From Ilyonectria destructans (lineage: Eukaryota; Ascomycota; Sordariomycetes; Hypocreales; Nectriaceae), in contig JAHEWK010000010.1 in NCBI GenBank assembly GCA_020740775.1, positions 868,001 to 932,000 on the forward strand: 64,000 nucleotides of DNA, read 5' to 3'. The notes beneath the pieces are model-generated. The model saw only the letters and a program-made list of their open reading frames with translations. It ran no database searches and had not been told where the DNA came from. The translations under genes and the position numbers were made by a program. Numbering within the stretch: the first letter of the stretch is position 1; every line of letters begins with the position of its first letter. Below are positions 46,665-59,225 of the stretch, piece after piece.

Positions 46665-49600
46665 ATGGCGCCTCTGCCCATCAAGTTCCAGGAGCTCGTC
46701 CAGCTCAGCAACGTGGGCGTGGACACTCAGAGCATCGGTTTCAACTCCTGCGTACGTGCCCGCCATCGCCCCATCGCGTTCTCGTCCCCGACCTTGCGAA
46801 GAATCATCGAACTGACCTTTCCTAGACACTCGAGTCCGACTCGTACGTATGCATCCGAGAGAAGAAGAGCGAGGCGGCCCAGCCTGAGGTCGTTATCGTC
46901 GAGCTCAAGAATGGCAACAATGTGACACGCCGGCCAATCAAGGCCGACAGTGCTGTCATGCACTGGAACCGACAAGTCATTGCCCTCAAGGCCCAGTCGA
47001 GGACGCTCCAGATCTTCGACCTCGAGCAGAAGAAGAAGCTCAAGTCGTGCACAATGAACGAGGATGTTCAGTTCTGGAAGTGGATTAGCGAGACCACCCT
47101 CGGTCTCGTCACCACCTCCAGCGTCTTCCACTGGGACGTGTACGATGCAGGCCAAGACGCTCCCGTTAAGGTCTTCGAGCGTAACGCCAACCTGAACGTT
47201 GGTCACCCCCTGCCCTAACTCCCTAAATACTTCTAACCGTAATGAAAATAGGGCTGCCAGATCATCAACTACCGAGTCAACTCCGACGGCAAGTGGATGG
47301 TTGTCGTAGGCATCTCATCGCAGCAAGGTCGCGTGGTCGGCGCCATGCAGCTGTACTCCAAGGACCGAGGAATCAGCCAGGCCATCGAGGGCCATGCTGC
47401 CGCCTTCGGCACTCTACGATTGGAGGGCGCTCCCCAAGACACCAAGCTCTTTAGTTTTGCCGTGCGCACAGCCACTGGTGCCAAACTCCATATCGTCGAG
47501 GTTGACCACCCCGAATCGAACCCCGTCTTCCAGAAGAAGGCTGTTGATATGTTCTTCCCTCCTGAGGCGACGAACGACTTCCCTGTGGCTCTCCAAGTCT
47601 CTCAGAAGTACGGTGTCATCTACATGGTCACCAAGTACGGCTTTATCCACCTCTACGACCTCGAGACCGCCTCGTGTATCTTCATGAACAGAATCTCGAG
47701 CGAAACCATCTTCACAACCTGCACCGACAACGACTCATCGGGCATCGTTGGCATCAACAGGAAGGGCCAAGTCCTCTTCGTCACCGTTGACGATACTAAT
47801 GTCATCCCCTACCTGCTCCAGAACCCCGCCAACACCGAGATGGCCATCAAGATGGCTTCAAGAGCTGGGCTCCCCGGCGCCGATAACCTCTACGCACGAC
47901 AGTTCGAACAACTCTTCAACTCGGGTAGCTACCTGGAGGCTGCGAAGATCGCCGCCAACTCTCCCCGAGGCTTCCTGCGAACCGCCGAGACGATCGAGAA
48001 GTTCAAGCGCCTGCCTGCCCAGCCCGGCCAGATGGCGTTTACCCTGCAATACTTCGGAATGCTCCTCGACAAGGGTGCACTGAACACGCATGAGACTCTC
48101 GAGTTGGCGCAGCCCGTTCTTCAGCAGAACCGAAAGCACCTGCTCGAGAAGTGGCTCAAGGAGGGCAAGCTGGACTGCTCTGAGCAGCTCGGTGATTTGG
48201 TTCGCCCTTATGATGTCAACATGGCCCTCACCATCTACCTGAAGGCCAATGTTCCTCAGAAGGTTGTTGCTGGCTTTGCTGAGACTGGGCAATTCGACAA
48301 GATCCTTCCCTACTCGGCCCAGGCTGGTTACCAGCCCGACTACATTCAGCTCTTGCAGCACATTATCCGTGTCAACCCCGAGAAGGGTGCGGAGTTCGCT
48401 ACTGCTCTCGCTAACAGCGAGCAGGGCCCTCTGGTTGACTTTGAGCGCGTTTGTGACATCTTCCAAGCCCAAGGCATGGTCCAGCAGGCTACCGCCTTCC
48501 TGCTTGACGCCCTCAAGGAGAACAAGCCTGAGCACGCCCGCCTTCAGACCCGTCTCCTGGAGATGAACCTGATGCACGCCCCCCAGGTTGCTGAGGCTAT
48601 TCTCGGCAACGAGATGTTCACCCACTTCGACAAGGGTCGCATTGCCCAGCTTTGCGAGCAGGCTGGTCTGGCCCAGAAGGCCTTGGAGTTGTACGAAGAC
48701 CCCGAGGCCATCAAGCGTGTTGTTGTCAACATCCCAGGCACCCCCAACTTCAACCCCGAATGGTTGACTACCTTCTTCGGCAAGCTGTCTGTCGAGCAGT
48801 CTCTTGACTGCCTCGATGCTATGATGAAGAGCAACATTCGCCAGAACCTGCAGTCCGTTGTCACCATTGCTACCAAGTACTCCGAGCTCCTCGGCGCTGT
48901 TCGCCTGATTGACCTCTTCGAGAAGTACAAGACTGCTGAGGGTCTCTTCTACTACCTTGGCAGCGTTGTGAATCTTTCTGAGGATCCCGATGTTCATTTC
49001 AAGTACATCGAAGCTGCCACCAAGATGGGTCAGTTCAACGAGGTCGAGCGAATCTGCCGCGATAGCAACGCGTATAACCCCGAGAAGGTGAAGAACTTCC
49101 TGAAGGAGGCCAAGCTGCCCGAGCAACTCCCTCTCATCATCGTCTGCGACCGATTCAACTTTGTCCACGACTTGATCCTCTTCCTCTATCAAAACCAGCA
49201 GTTCCAGGCCATTGAGTCATACGTTCAGCGTGTTAACCCATCTCGAACGCCTGCTGTGATTGGTGGTCTGCTTGATGTTGACTGCGATGAGAACATCATC
49301 AAGCAGCTCCTCAGCACTGTCAACGCCCAGGAGATTAGCATCGATCAGCTCGTCTCTGAGGTTGAGTCCCGAAACCGCCTCAAGCTCCTCCTGCCCTTCC
49401 TCGAGGCCACACTCCAGGCTGGCAACCAGCAGCAGGCTGTGTTTAACGCTCTTGCCAAGATCTACATCGACTCCAACAACAACCCCGAGAAGTTCCTTAA
49501 GGAGAACGACCAGTACGATACCCTGGCTGTGGGTAAGTACTGCGAGAAGCGCGACCCCAACCTCGCCTACATCGCCTACTCTAAGGGCCAGAATGACCTG

Positions 49601-51887
49601 GAGCTCGTCAACATCACCAACGAGAACTCCATGTACCGAGCCCAGGCCCGGTACCTGCTGGAGCGTTCTGATTCAGAGCTGTGGCACTTCGTCCTGAGCG
49701 AAAACAACATCCACCGCCGCTCTGTTGTCGATCAGGTCACTGCGACCGCTGTGCCCGAGTCCACTGACCCCGCCAAGGTTTCGGTTGCCGTCTCTGCCTT
49801 CCTCGAGAATGATCTGCCCTTGGAACTTATTGAGCTCCTCGAGAAGATCGTCCTAGAGCCCTCACCCTTCAGCGACAACCAGAACTTGCAGAACCTACTT
49901 ATGTTCACTGCCGCCAAGGCCGATAAGGGTCGTGTTATGGACTACATCCACAAGCTCGAGGGGTACAACGCCGATGACATTGCCACCTCCTGCATTGAGG
50001 TCGGTTTGTTCGAGGAGGCCTTCGAGATCTACAAGAAGGCTGATAACAAGTCTGCTGCTGCTGATGTCCTGATCGAGAACGTCGTCAGCATCGATCGTGC
50101 CCAAGCTTATGCTGAGGAGGTCGACCTTCCTGAGGTGTGGAGCAAGGTTGCCAAGGCCCAGCTTGATGGTCTCCGCGTCTCCGACGCTATCGAGTCGTAC
50201 ATCAAGGCGGAGGACCCTACCAACTACTTGGAGGTTATCGAGACTGCCACCCACGCTGGCAAGAACGAGGATCTCGTCAAGTTCCTTCGCATGTCCCGTA
50301 AGACTCTCCGAGAGCCTGCTATTGATACTGGTCTCGCCTTCTGCTTCGCTCGCTTGGACCAGCTCTCCGAGCTTGAGGACTTCCTCCGAGCAACCAACGT
50401 TGCCAACATCGAGGAGTCTGGTGACAAGGCCTATGAGGAGGGTCTGTACGAGGCATCCAAGATCTTCTACACCAGCGTTTCCAACTGGGCCAAGCTTGCT
50501 ACCACCCTCGTCCACCTCAGCGATTACCAGGCTGCCGTTGACTGTGCCCGCAAGGCCAACAACATCAAGGTGTGGAAGCAGGTCCACGAGGCCTGTGTGG
50601 AGAAGAAGGAGTTCCGTCTGGCCCAGATCTGCGGTCTCAACCTGATTGTCGATGCTGAGCAGCTCCAGACCCTCGTCAAGGAGTATGAGCGCAACGGCTA
50701 CTTTGATGAGCTCATTAGCCTTCTCGAGCAGGGTCTCGGCCTTGAGCGTGCCCACATGGGCATGTTCACTGAGCTGGGTATCGCTCTTGCTAAGTACCAC
50801 CCTGATCGTCTGATGGAGCACATCAAGATCTTCTGGTCCCGAATGAACATGCCCAAGATGATTCGTGCCTGCGAGGAGGCTAACCTGTGGCCTGAGCTGG
50901 TCTTCTGCTACTACCACTACGATGAGTTTGATAACGCGGCCCTTGCCGTTATCGAGCGACCTGAGAACTCTTGGGACCACCAGCAGTTCAAGGAGATCGT
51001 GGTCAAGGTTGCCAACCTGGAGATCTACTACCGTGCTATTAAGTTCTACGTCGAGCAACACCCGTCATTGCTCACTGACCTATTGGCTACCCTTACTTCC
51101 CGCATCGACGTCAACCGCGTTGTGAAGATCTTCCAGAAGAACGATGACTTGCCTCTCATCAAGCCCTTCCTTCTCAACGTCCAGTCGCAGAACAAGCGCA
51201 TTGTGAACGAGGCTGTCAACGACCTACTCATCGAGGAGGAAGACTACAAGACACTCCGCGATTCCGTGCAAAACTACGACAACTACGATGCTGTCGAGCT
51301 CGCGGCTCGCCTCGAGAAGCATGATTTGATCTTCTTCCGGCAGATTGCTGCCAATATCTACCGCAAGAACAAGCGCTGGGAGAAGTCGATTGCCCTGTCT
51401 AAGCAGGACAAACTTTACAAGGATGCCATTGAGACTTCTGCTTTGTCTGCCAAGATTGATGTTGTCAGCGATCTTCTTCAATACGTGAGTTTTATCAATT
51501 TCTTTTCGATGTCCATCGTTAACATAATCCCAGTTCGTCGATATTGGTCACCGTGAATGCTATACTGGCATGCTCTACGCCTGCAACGAGCTTATCCGCC
51601 CTGACCTCGTTCTCGAGCTCTCATGGCGTAACGGCCTCATGGACTTCTCCATGCCTTACATGATCAACTTGTTGTGCCAGCAGACCAAGGAGCTTGCTAC
51701 TCTCAAGGCCGATAACGAGACGCGCAAGTCCAAGGAGAAGGAGCAGGAGAAGACCGACGACAACACCCCCATCCTCGGTGCCTCTCGCCTGATGATCACA
51801 GCTGGTCCTCCCGGTAGCAGCCCATCGCCGGGACCATATGGGCAGACCAACGGCTTCGCACCGCAGCCCACCGGCTACGGCTACTAG
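46665..51887 (+). CDS. CHC1: Clathrin heavy chain
   Basis: Four exons, 46665..46751, 46826..47197, 47252..51484 and 51534..51887, all in phase 0, encode 1681 residues, close to the usual length. The N terminus MAPLPIKFQELVQLSNVGVD starts the seven-bladed propeller (about 1-330), followed by the linker and repeated clathrin heavy-chain repeats (alpha-solenoid) to about 1580. The C-terminal trimerisation region (DFSMPYMINLLCQQTKELAT) ends in a Pro/Gly/Gln tail. It forms triskelia that coat vesicles from the plasma membrane, Golgi and endosomes. Codon use is strongly biased, as expected for high expression. Long antisense frames here are by-products of that bias. Confidence 0.99.
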
Positions 51888-52403
51888 ATGCAGGTACCGG
51901 TGTGGAGCTGGTTTCCGGTCTATTTGCCGGCTTGGGCACATAACGCCGAGCAACACACTGGATTGAAGGATATGGGACCCCGGACTCCATCGCCTCCTGC
52001 GCGAACCGAGGAGGATTCGGGGATTGCTTTGGACTCCTGACCCTGTAATCATAGTTTGCCTCTACCGCGTGAGAGACGTGGGTAGTGGTGTGAGGGGATG
52101 GGTTTGTGAGAGATATGCTTGGACTCAGGATCTTGCGGGTAGACTTGACGATGACGTTTCAGATCAATCTCGCGGCCGGGAATACCCAACCCGTGCCGTT
52201 GCATGTGTATGATAGTACATCAATTTCTCGATTGTTTTGTTATACCTATTTGTTTAACTCAGAACGCCGTGATTCCCATATGCAAAACTCCCAATGACTA
52301 TCGCATTATATCCAAGTTGTTTGTTTATCCTGAGCTGGATAGTTTAGAACTGAGGGTTCGATAGGGAACATAATACAAATACGCCGTCCGTCTACCCATA
52401 CAC
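51888..52403. other. Convergent 3' region
   Basis: The 3' UTRs of clathrin heavy chain and DapB face each other here. No coding support. Confidence 0.5.
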
Positions 52404-55198
52404 CTAAGCCATCATTCCCTCAAAAGCCTGACGCTTCTCCTTATCAGTGTTGGGCTTGGGATCTGTGATCTTCAGCCACTCGCCATTGAAGGCGTTGATG
52501 AGCCAGTTTCGCAATTCTAAGGAGTGCCATGTTAATGTACGTTCAATCTAGAAATATTGATAAGGTCAAGGGGCAACTCACTGTCATAGACGATGCGATT
52601 GGCGCCGTGGAAGTAGATGCTGTGGTCACTGTCAGGGAAGACGTGGACATCATAGTTCTCGACGCCAGCGAGATCGAGCTCGTCGAGGAGAGTGAGCGAA
52701 TTCTGGAAGTGGACATTGTCGTCGGCGACGCCGTGCATGAGGAGGAAGCGCTTGTTGGAGCCGAGGGCGGTGGCGTTGGAGATTCGGGAGGCGTCGTAGC
52801 CGTCTTGGTTCTCCTGGGGGGTCCGCATATAACGCTCCGTGTAGATACTATCATAGAAGCGCCAGTCGGTGACGGGGGCGACGGCCATGCCGTACGAAAA
52901 GGTGCGACCGGCGTCCTGCTCAAGCGTCTTGAGCGTCTCAAAGCCGCCGTAAGACCAGCCCCAGATGGCGAGGCGTTCGGCATCGACGTAGGAGCGGGAG
53001 GCGAATGCGGCGGCTGCAGCGATGTGGTCTTGTGCTTCCAGGACGCCGAGCTGGTTTCGGACACCAACGCGGAATTTGCGTCCCTTGAAGCCAGTTCCGC
53101 GCGGGTCAACGGTCACGACGATGTAACCAAGAGCACCGGCGATGTAGGCCTGGAAGTCGACGGCGAACTTCTTGGTCACGGATTGGGAACCGGGGCCTGA
53201 GTACTGCTGGAACAAAACGGGATACTTCTTCTGCTCGGTGAAGTGCGTTGGCCGGCGCTCGACATAGTTGACCTCGACACCGTTACCGAGGTCCAGAGTG
53301 CCGTACTTGAGGATGGGGAGCTCATGTCGGCGGGCGCGTTCAGACAGCTCCCAGTTCTCCTCGAGCATGTGGCTGTAAGTGACTGGGCTCGACGGAGTAG
53401 AGACGACCTTCTGGAAGGGGACCTTGGGCCCGCGGTACGAGAGGAGGACGAAGCCAGCTCCGGACGAGAAAGAGGCGCCGTAGTAGGCTTCCTTGGAAAT
53501 GTCAGTCAGGGGCTTGAGATCGGTGCCATCGAGCTTGACAGAGTAGACGTGGCGCTGGATAGATGACTCCTTGGCGGCGACGAAGTAAACGAGGTTGTTG
53601 ACGAGGTCGACAGCCGATGGGGCATCATCAACCTCCCAGTTGCCGGAGGTGAGCATGATGGGATCCGGGTTATCGAGGGGTGTGAAGTATCCAATGTGTT
53701 CGTAGCCTTCGTGGATGACGGTGTCGACATAGCCGTCATGCTCGCGGCCCTTGGCTGCATCGGCAGGGATGTACGTCATCTTGTGGGAAATCTCAAACCA
53801 GCCACCATCAATCTCGTCAACGTTGATGGTGTTTAGTGTCTTGGACTTGCGAGTCTTGAGGTCTATGAGGACAACCTTGAGAATATCACTGACGCGATTC
53901 GTCTCCTTAACGATGACCTTGTCGCCGGTCCACATGATGTTGTTGATGATGCGGTTATCATCTTTAAAGGCGTCCTCGACCGCAACGGAGAAGACGTCTC
54001 CCTTCTCGACATCGTAGAACTGCAGGTCGACGACGGGGTTGTGAGCACCGGCCTTGGGGTATTTGATCTGTTGAACCTCGGGGTAATTCTCCTCGCCCTC
54101 GGCGGGCTCCTTGCCGCTGGGGCGATTTACAAAGAACTGGACGGGATACTCGGGGACGCCCGTCTCGTTGGTCCGGAGGAAGGAAACGTACTTGCCGTCC
54201 TCGGACCACCAGGTGGCACTGCGATCGCCAAATACCTCTTCCTCATAAACCCAGTCAGGGATTCCGTAGAAGTACTCTGGGCCACCATCCGACGTGACTT
54301 GCACGACATCCTTCTTGCCAGTTAGGCGTCGGATGTAAAGGTTGTTTTCCTGGGTGAAAGAGACGGCATCACTTTGGGGACTCCAGCTAGCCAGCTGCAC
54401 CTTGGCATCGACATCGAGAGGAACCAGAGGCTCGGCGGTCTGAGACTCGACGTCAAAGATGAAGTATGTGGCAGTGAAGGAGTGGCGCCAGTTCTTCTCC
54501 CGATTGATGCCAATCAGGACTTTAGTGAGATCGGGACTGGGCCCAGTCCAGGCAGGAGTATATTGTTTGCCACCGTACTGAAAGTAGGGTTGCTGCATGA
54601 GGGTGCGTGCCTTGTTAATCTTTGTGCTCGCATCTCCAGTGGTCATGGTGTCTTTCTGCGTGCGAACATCCTCAACAACCATGTAGTCCTTTCCGGGGGC
54701 GGCGACTTCGAGCATCAGACCATCCTCGCCGTCCGGGCCAGCAAGCCAGCTGACGCTGTGGGAGCTGGGAGTCCAGAAGCCGTTGAAGAGCTGGTCCATC
54801 TGGAGAGACTTGCCGGAGCCTCGCGAGTCGGCATCGGGGTCGTGCTCGGTGTCGCTCTCATGATGGTATGAACCCTTTGCAACGAAGATTCCCAGGCCGG
54901 CGAACCATCCGCCGACGAAGATGACACCAACGATGATGAGAAGGCGCCGCAGGCCCTTATCCATCGGCTTGCGATGGAGAGCAGCGCCAGGTCCGAGAAA
55001 GGGCCCGGTTTCGAGATCGTCGGCGTCCTCTCTCATCGGATCATCGTCATCGAGGGCCCGGGAATCATTGTGCTTCTCAGAATCCTTCTCGGATTTCTCA
55101 TGCAATCGCTCAAAGACGAGGCTCGTGGTCGAGACGGAGGAGAGTGAGTCGTGCGAGTAGCGAGGTTCGCCATCGGGGTTGGATGTCGTGGGGTCCAT
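52404..55198 (-). CDS. dapB: Dipeptidyl aminopeptidase B (DPP IV family, type II membrane)
   Basis: Two exons, 52582..55198 and 52404..52516, encode 909 residues, the usual DapB length. A Ser/Asp-rich cytosolic N terminus (1-80) precedes a transmembrane anchor (about 84-106, [20 protein letters not shown]). The lumenal part holds an eight-bladed propeller and an alpha/beta hydrolase. The catalytic Ser is in [11 protein letters not shown], Asp in [11 protein letters not shown] and His in [12 protein letters not shown]. The enzyme removes N-terminal X-Pro or X-Ala dipeptides in the vacuole or late Golgi, and may mature secreted peptides. The last exon adds a C terminus ending GMMA; 65-bp intron with GTGAGT. 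Confidence 0.97.
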
Positions 55199-55479
55199 TG
55201 CGGTGCCTGTTCGTTCCTAGGAAGTGAATGTAGAGTGGAAGCCAGCTACTAGCAAGGGTTCTGGCGCATGTTGTTGAATCAAGCGAGTGACGATTGCGGC
55301 GGAGAGAATGGATCCAAACTCAGGTTTGGACTTGCAAAGAGACAGTTGAGGCCTGTTTCGGGTAGTCAATAGAAGCCGCCCGGTCGATGCGGCGGGAATG
55401 GAATGCAAGGGGCCGGAGAGTGACAAACCGAGCTCGTGCTTGGGAGCTTGAACAAAGCTCTGATGACATAAGCCCCAGC

Positions 55480-55506
55480 CACATGTCACATCACATGTCA
55501 CATGTC
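55480..55506. repeat. Three copies of CACATGTC
   Basis: Copies start at 55480, 55492 and 55499, about 280-310 bp upstream of DapB. They contain CACATG, an E-box form recognised by some bHLH factors. Function is a guess. Confidence 0.55.
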
Positions 55507-55539
55507 CTAATTCGACGTACCCCAGAGTGGGTGACGTAG

Positions 55540-55551
55540 GTAGGTACCTAC
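55540..55551. repeat. 12-bp palindrome GTAGGTACCTAC
   Basis: A perfect 12-bp inverted repeat within GTAGGTAGGTACC-like sequence. Similar TAGGTAC words recur in this window's intergenic regions. Function unknown. Confidence 0.6.
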
Positions 55552-55932
55552 GACGTACCTGGGCCCGTGCTCTAACAGCCCCATCTCAGATGGACAGGCC
55601 TTCTCCATACTTGATGAATTCACTTACAATAATTTCCGGATGCATATATATCAAGGCTGCAATGCGGTAATTCACCATGATTTCTACAGAGCAACGGGTT
55701 TCACTACTTCGTACACGCAATGCCGTGGCATAAACTCGAAATTGGTATCTCGTGATCTGCTAGACATAACCCAGGACAACACACTCTCCAGCCGAGGAAT
55801 CCAAAAAAATAACCTCCATATAAGAAACACTAATACTCAAACTTAAACCATACCATCCAACCCGTATCGCCCCAGTTACCGAGACATCGTCCTCAAGCAT
55901 GTGGTGGCCAGTGTTCGTGGCACCATTGCCTC

Positions 55933-56453
55933 CTAGGTCAGGAGCTGAGTTGCCTCGACATTGGCTCCTTCGATTTTCTCGACGACACAAGCAGTGCCAT
56001 ATGCGGCAGTCTGAGCAAAGCCGCCCAGGTCGGCAGCGTCGAACCGCATGGCGATGACAGCGTTGCCACCCCTGCTGCGCGTCTCCTCGACAAGACGGCT
56101 CACGGAATCGTTGCGACAGTTGTAGAGCATGGAGGTGAACCAACTCAGTTCACCGCCAGCCATACTCTTGATCACCATGGTGATGCCGGCGGCGATGTTC
56201 CGGGAGCGAACGGTGATGCCGTAAACGGCACCGAGGACCTTGGTGACACGATATCCAGGCAGATCGTTCATAGCTGAGCTCAGAGTTAGCACCATGTCCT
56301 CTAGAAAGGCAGTAGGGATGACATACTGGTGGTTATAATCCCGCCAGTTTCGCTGAAGCAATGGAGATCAGAGACATGCGGAGGAATATGAGCCACATCG
56401 GGGTTCTCCTTGTTCTTGTTCTCCTTATCCTTGTTGGAAGATCCGAATACCAT
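55933..56453 (-). CDS. UPF0145 (YbjQ-like) protein
   Basis: Exons 56327..56453 and 55933..56273 encode 155 residues. The intron (53 bp, GTATGT...CTCAG) lies between IITT and MNDLPGYRV. The YbjQ signature is clear: LPGYRVTKVLGAVYGITVRSR, then SRGGNAVIAMRFDAADLGG and YGTACVVEKIE. YbjQ-like proteins form pentameric rings in bacteria and were proposed to bind metals; in fungi their role is not known. The N terminus is Lys/Asn/Glu-rich and not part of the domain. The protein is presumably cytosolic. Confidence 0.88.
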
Positions 56454-58119
56454 ATTGTGCGGTTATTGGCGCCTTGTGTGATGCACTGATATCTTGTATG
56501 GCGTGTTGAGGTCGTGGATGAATGTTGGGTGTGGTGTTTCCTGAGAAAAGCAGGAGAGGGAAGGCCTTTAAATAATACCAACTCGGATGTCATGAACCCG
56601 AAAGGCATCTTGAGAAGATGCGCCCTAAAAACTGCGTTACATGTTGCATGCTGATCGTCATGCCTCCTCCGAGTCAATGGGCTGGAGCCAATCCCGCATT
56701 CCTCGCGTATTCGTCGTATCCGCCGTGTTAGTGTGGCTGGTGACCCGTAGTGCGCTGCCATGCGCTGTAACGCTGGGAGCCTAGCGAGGCCATTTGCCAG
56801 GTCGACGCTAGAACGGGCGCCATTAGTGGGCTGTGGCCCTGGAAATAATCGGGCACCGACTATTGCCCATCCAGTCCCCTGTTCAGGGCGAATTGGTTCG
56901 GCTTGGCGATGCCGAAGTGGCTGTGTTTCTGTGTTTCGCTGCTTCATCTGCCCTCCTTGTAAGGCTGCTTTGGCGGGCTTTTCTGCCATGGCGCTCTCCA
57001 GCCTCAGCCCGCGGGCCGCAGCCTGTCTCGTGATCAGATGCGATTCGCTGGGGCATGGACACGGTCTTTACGTAGTCGAATATCCCGCCACCGTTCAGGG
57101 AAACTGGGGAGAAGCCTCATTGGCAATGGCAAACGAACAGACGGAGTGAGAGAAAACGCCAACGCCAATCTCTTCAGCCCGACTCAATGCGTGTTATTCC
57201 CCTTTTCCGATTTACTTTCTTTCTACATTTTGTTTGTCTTATGAGTTGATAGGCGACTCACAGCCGTTTCATAACTAGGAAGACATCAAAATATCATGAC
57301 CTATGTTGAGGCGACCTAAATCCTAATTGACTTTGGTGGTGATGATTCAACGCAACCCCAGTCACACTCAGGCAGAAAGTTGGAGTTGGCCCAAAGTAGC
57401 ATGAAGGAGCTAGAATGGTGAAGAAATCCTCTTCTCTCAAGTTCACCAACTACATCATTGTGGCCACCCAACAGCTGCGTGAGGGCCTGCAACTTGGGAG
57501 TGACTACATTTTTCAGCCTTAATATTTGTTTGCGTGTTTTGCAGCAGGCTTCTCTGAGATGACACACTTGATGCATACGCGACGTGACTCGGAGACCTGG
57601 AGCCTAATCATATTTTATTCAGTTTGCTCTCAGCCTTATTTTCACTATTCTGCCAGCCGACACTGACCAGCAGAAGGGAAACAAAATCCTCTTCGTGCGT
57701 TTCGTTTTCTCTTCTTTCATTCCTCCCATAACATCCTCGTCGCCTTGGAAGCAAAGGTGAAGCGGCGTACGGCTTCTTCGACATCAGAAGACAGCGCCCT
57801 CTTGTCGTGCCACGATTCACATCGTGAGTAACATTATTCCCATTTGAGACATCTCCACTGCTAGATTGCGCAGCCCACGCGCATCTTGACACTGCTATAA
57901 CATCATTCTAACTCCAACCATGCAGATCTCGCGATGATGAGGAACCGAATAGAGAAACAGTTTGGCTAGGCCGAGGACCTGACCACAACCGACTTCAGAA
58001 AACATGAGGAAGATGGTCTCGAGACTTGCCAGGACGAGGCTACTCTCAATGTGGACGACTTTTTTGACCTTCTCGGATATGTGTGCGATGATGGCACAAC
58101 AAAAAGTGACAGTGGGAAG
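56454..58119. other. Gene-poor region upstream of the repeat-protein gene
   Basis: Mostly non-coding. Near the right end a strong GTGAGT donor (57831) and a TCTAAC...CATGCAG acceptor (57923) suggest a leader intron. At 57934 an ATG-ATG frame of 11 sense codons stops at TAG (57967..57969) in the same frame as the following gene, so it could be an upstream ORF or a broken N terminus. Confidence 0.4.
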
Positions 58120-58782
58120 ATGGACACGCTTTGTGTCAGATCGACCCTACCTCTACGAGAGTCTCCATCGACCCAGAGCGAGTCCCAAACTGTATCCCTT
58201 TCGGATTTTCAGGCTCTCGTCCAGAAAATGAAGGCGATGGAAAGAAAGATGGCGTCTGATGCTTCAGTTTTGCTGAACCAGCGAATGAAGGTGTTGGAAG
58301 CACATATGGATTCGGACACTTCCGTTTTACTCTACCAGCGAGTGGAGGCACTCGAAGTGCATCTGGATTCGAACACTTCCGTTTTACTGAACCAGCGGGT
58401 GAAGGCACTTGAAACGAGGATGGCTTCTGAAACTTCCACCTTGCTGGGCCAGCGAGTGAAGGCGCTTGAAACAAGGATGGATTCTGATACTTCGTCTTCG
58501 CTGGAGCGGCGAGTGAAAGCACTGGAAACGAAGATGGCTTCCGGTCCTGTGCCTTGGCTGAACCAGCAACTAGGCAAGCTAGAGACGAAGATTGATTCCA
58601 AAATCTCCGCTCTGATGACACAGGGAAAAGCTGATCAGAAATCTATCTCAACCCTCAAAAAAGCCCATGAATCAAGTCAAGCCCGGATTCAAAACCGCTT
58701 GGACAAGATTACAACCCGCCTCGACAAGATGCACTGTCGTATCCATAAGACAGAAGGCCGCTTGGATAAAAACGAACAGTAA
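58120..58782 (+). CDS. Coiled-coil protein with 19-residue repeats
   Basis: The ATG at 58120 gives 220 residues; the frame is open from 57970, but no ATG lies between the TAG at 57967 and 58120. Six 19-residue repeats occupy 58252..58593 with consensus close to DSDTSVLLNQRVKALETRM, alternating DS and AS starts. They are followed by a Lys/Arg/Gln-rich helix (KKAHESSQARIQNRLDKITT) and end in RLDKNEQ. No signal peptide or membrane helix was seen. I do not recognise a family. If an upstream exon or the sequence from 57934 is coding, the start would move; this is unresolved. The trehalase gene converges on it from the right. Confidence 0.65.
   Translation: MDTLCVRSTLPLRESPSTQSESQTVSLSDFQALVQKMKAMERKMASDASVLLNQRMKVLEAHMDSDTSVLLYQRVEALEVHLDSNTSVLLNQRVKALETRMASETSTLLGQRVKALETRMDSDTSSSLERRVKALETKMASGPVPWLNQQLGKLETKIDSKISALMTQGKADQKSISTLKKAHESSQARIQNRLDKITTRLDKMHCRIHKTEGRLDKNEQ
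58252..58593 (+). repeat. Six 57-bp coding tandem repeats
   Basis: Each unit codes 19 residues. Copies differ at several positions, so they are old rather than recent duplications. The Leu-Leu and Val/Leu-x2-Leu-Glu positions are the most conserved. Confidence 0.85.
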
Positions 58783-59225
58783 AGTCGGCTAGGATCAACG
58801 GCTTAACGGAGAATAGCATGACAACAAAGCCACTAGACAGCGATGGCGTGCGGTAGACATGGAAGAATTCTCGTTGAACATAGTATGCGCAGGGCGGCAT
58901 ACATCGTTGGTAGAAACACTCTTTGCCATGCGGCCACGCGGACAAGGGATCATTGTGAATATAAATTCTGTTGTCATTCTCGTGGTTTATGAGGGAAGCA
59001 GTTATGTGCGATGCGACACGAGACAACGCGCGGGAATTTAATTTTGACAGTGCCTTCTCGCCTGCAATCAAGGTAACGGATCTGGATCAGGCATCCAACA
59101 TTCATGATTTGTATAGTCGTAATGAAGATGTAAATTATAGGGCTGCCTGTTCCTGGCTTGGAAATATCTACATCGCCACACCAACATATCTACAGTTCTG
59201 GTATCCATACACTCATCTCTCAAGC
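58783..59225. other. Convergent 3' region
   Basis: The 3' ends of the repeat-protein gene and the trehalase gene face each other. No coding support. Confidence 0.4.

Larger units (their letters stand above)
55199..55932. promoter_or_regulatory. DapB promoter and 3' side of UPF0145 gene
   Basis: This region holds three CACATGTC copies (55480..55506) and a 12-bp GTAGGTACCTAC palindrome (55540..55551), listed separately. No gene was found. Confidence 0.45.

Noticed and set aside
47858..49192. Antisense 444-residue frame in clathrin heavy chain
   Set aside because: Produced by strong codon bias on the coding strand; no independent motif.
49895..51061. Antisense 388-residue frame in clathrin
   Set aside because: Same reason as the other clathrin antisense frame.
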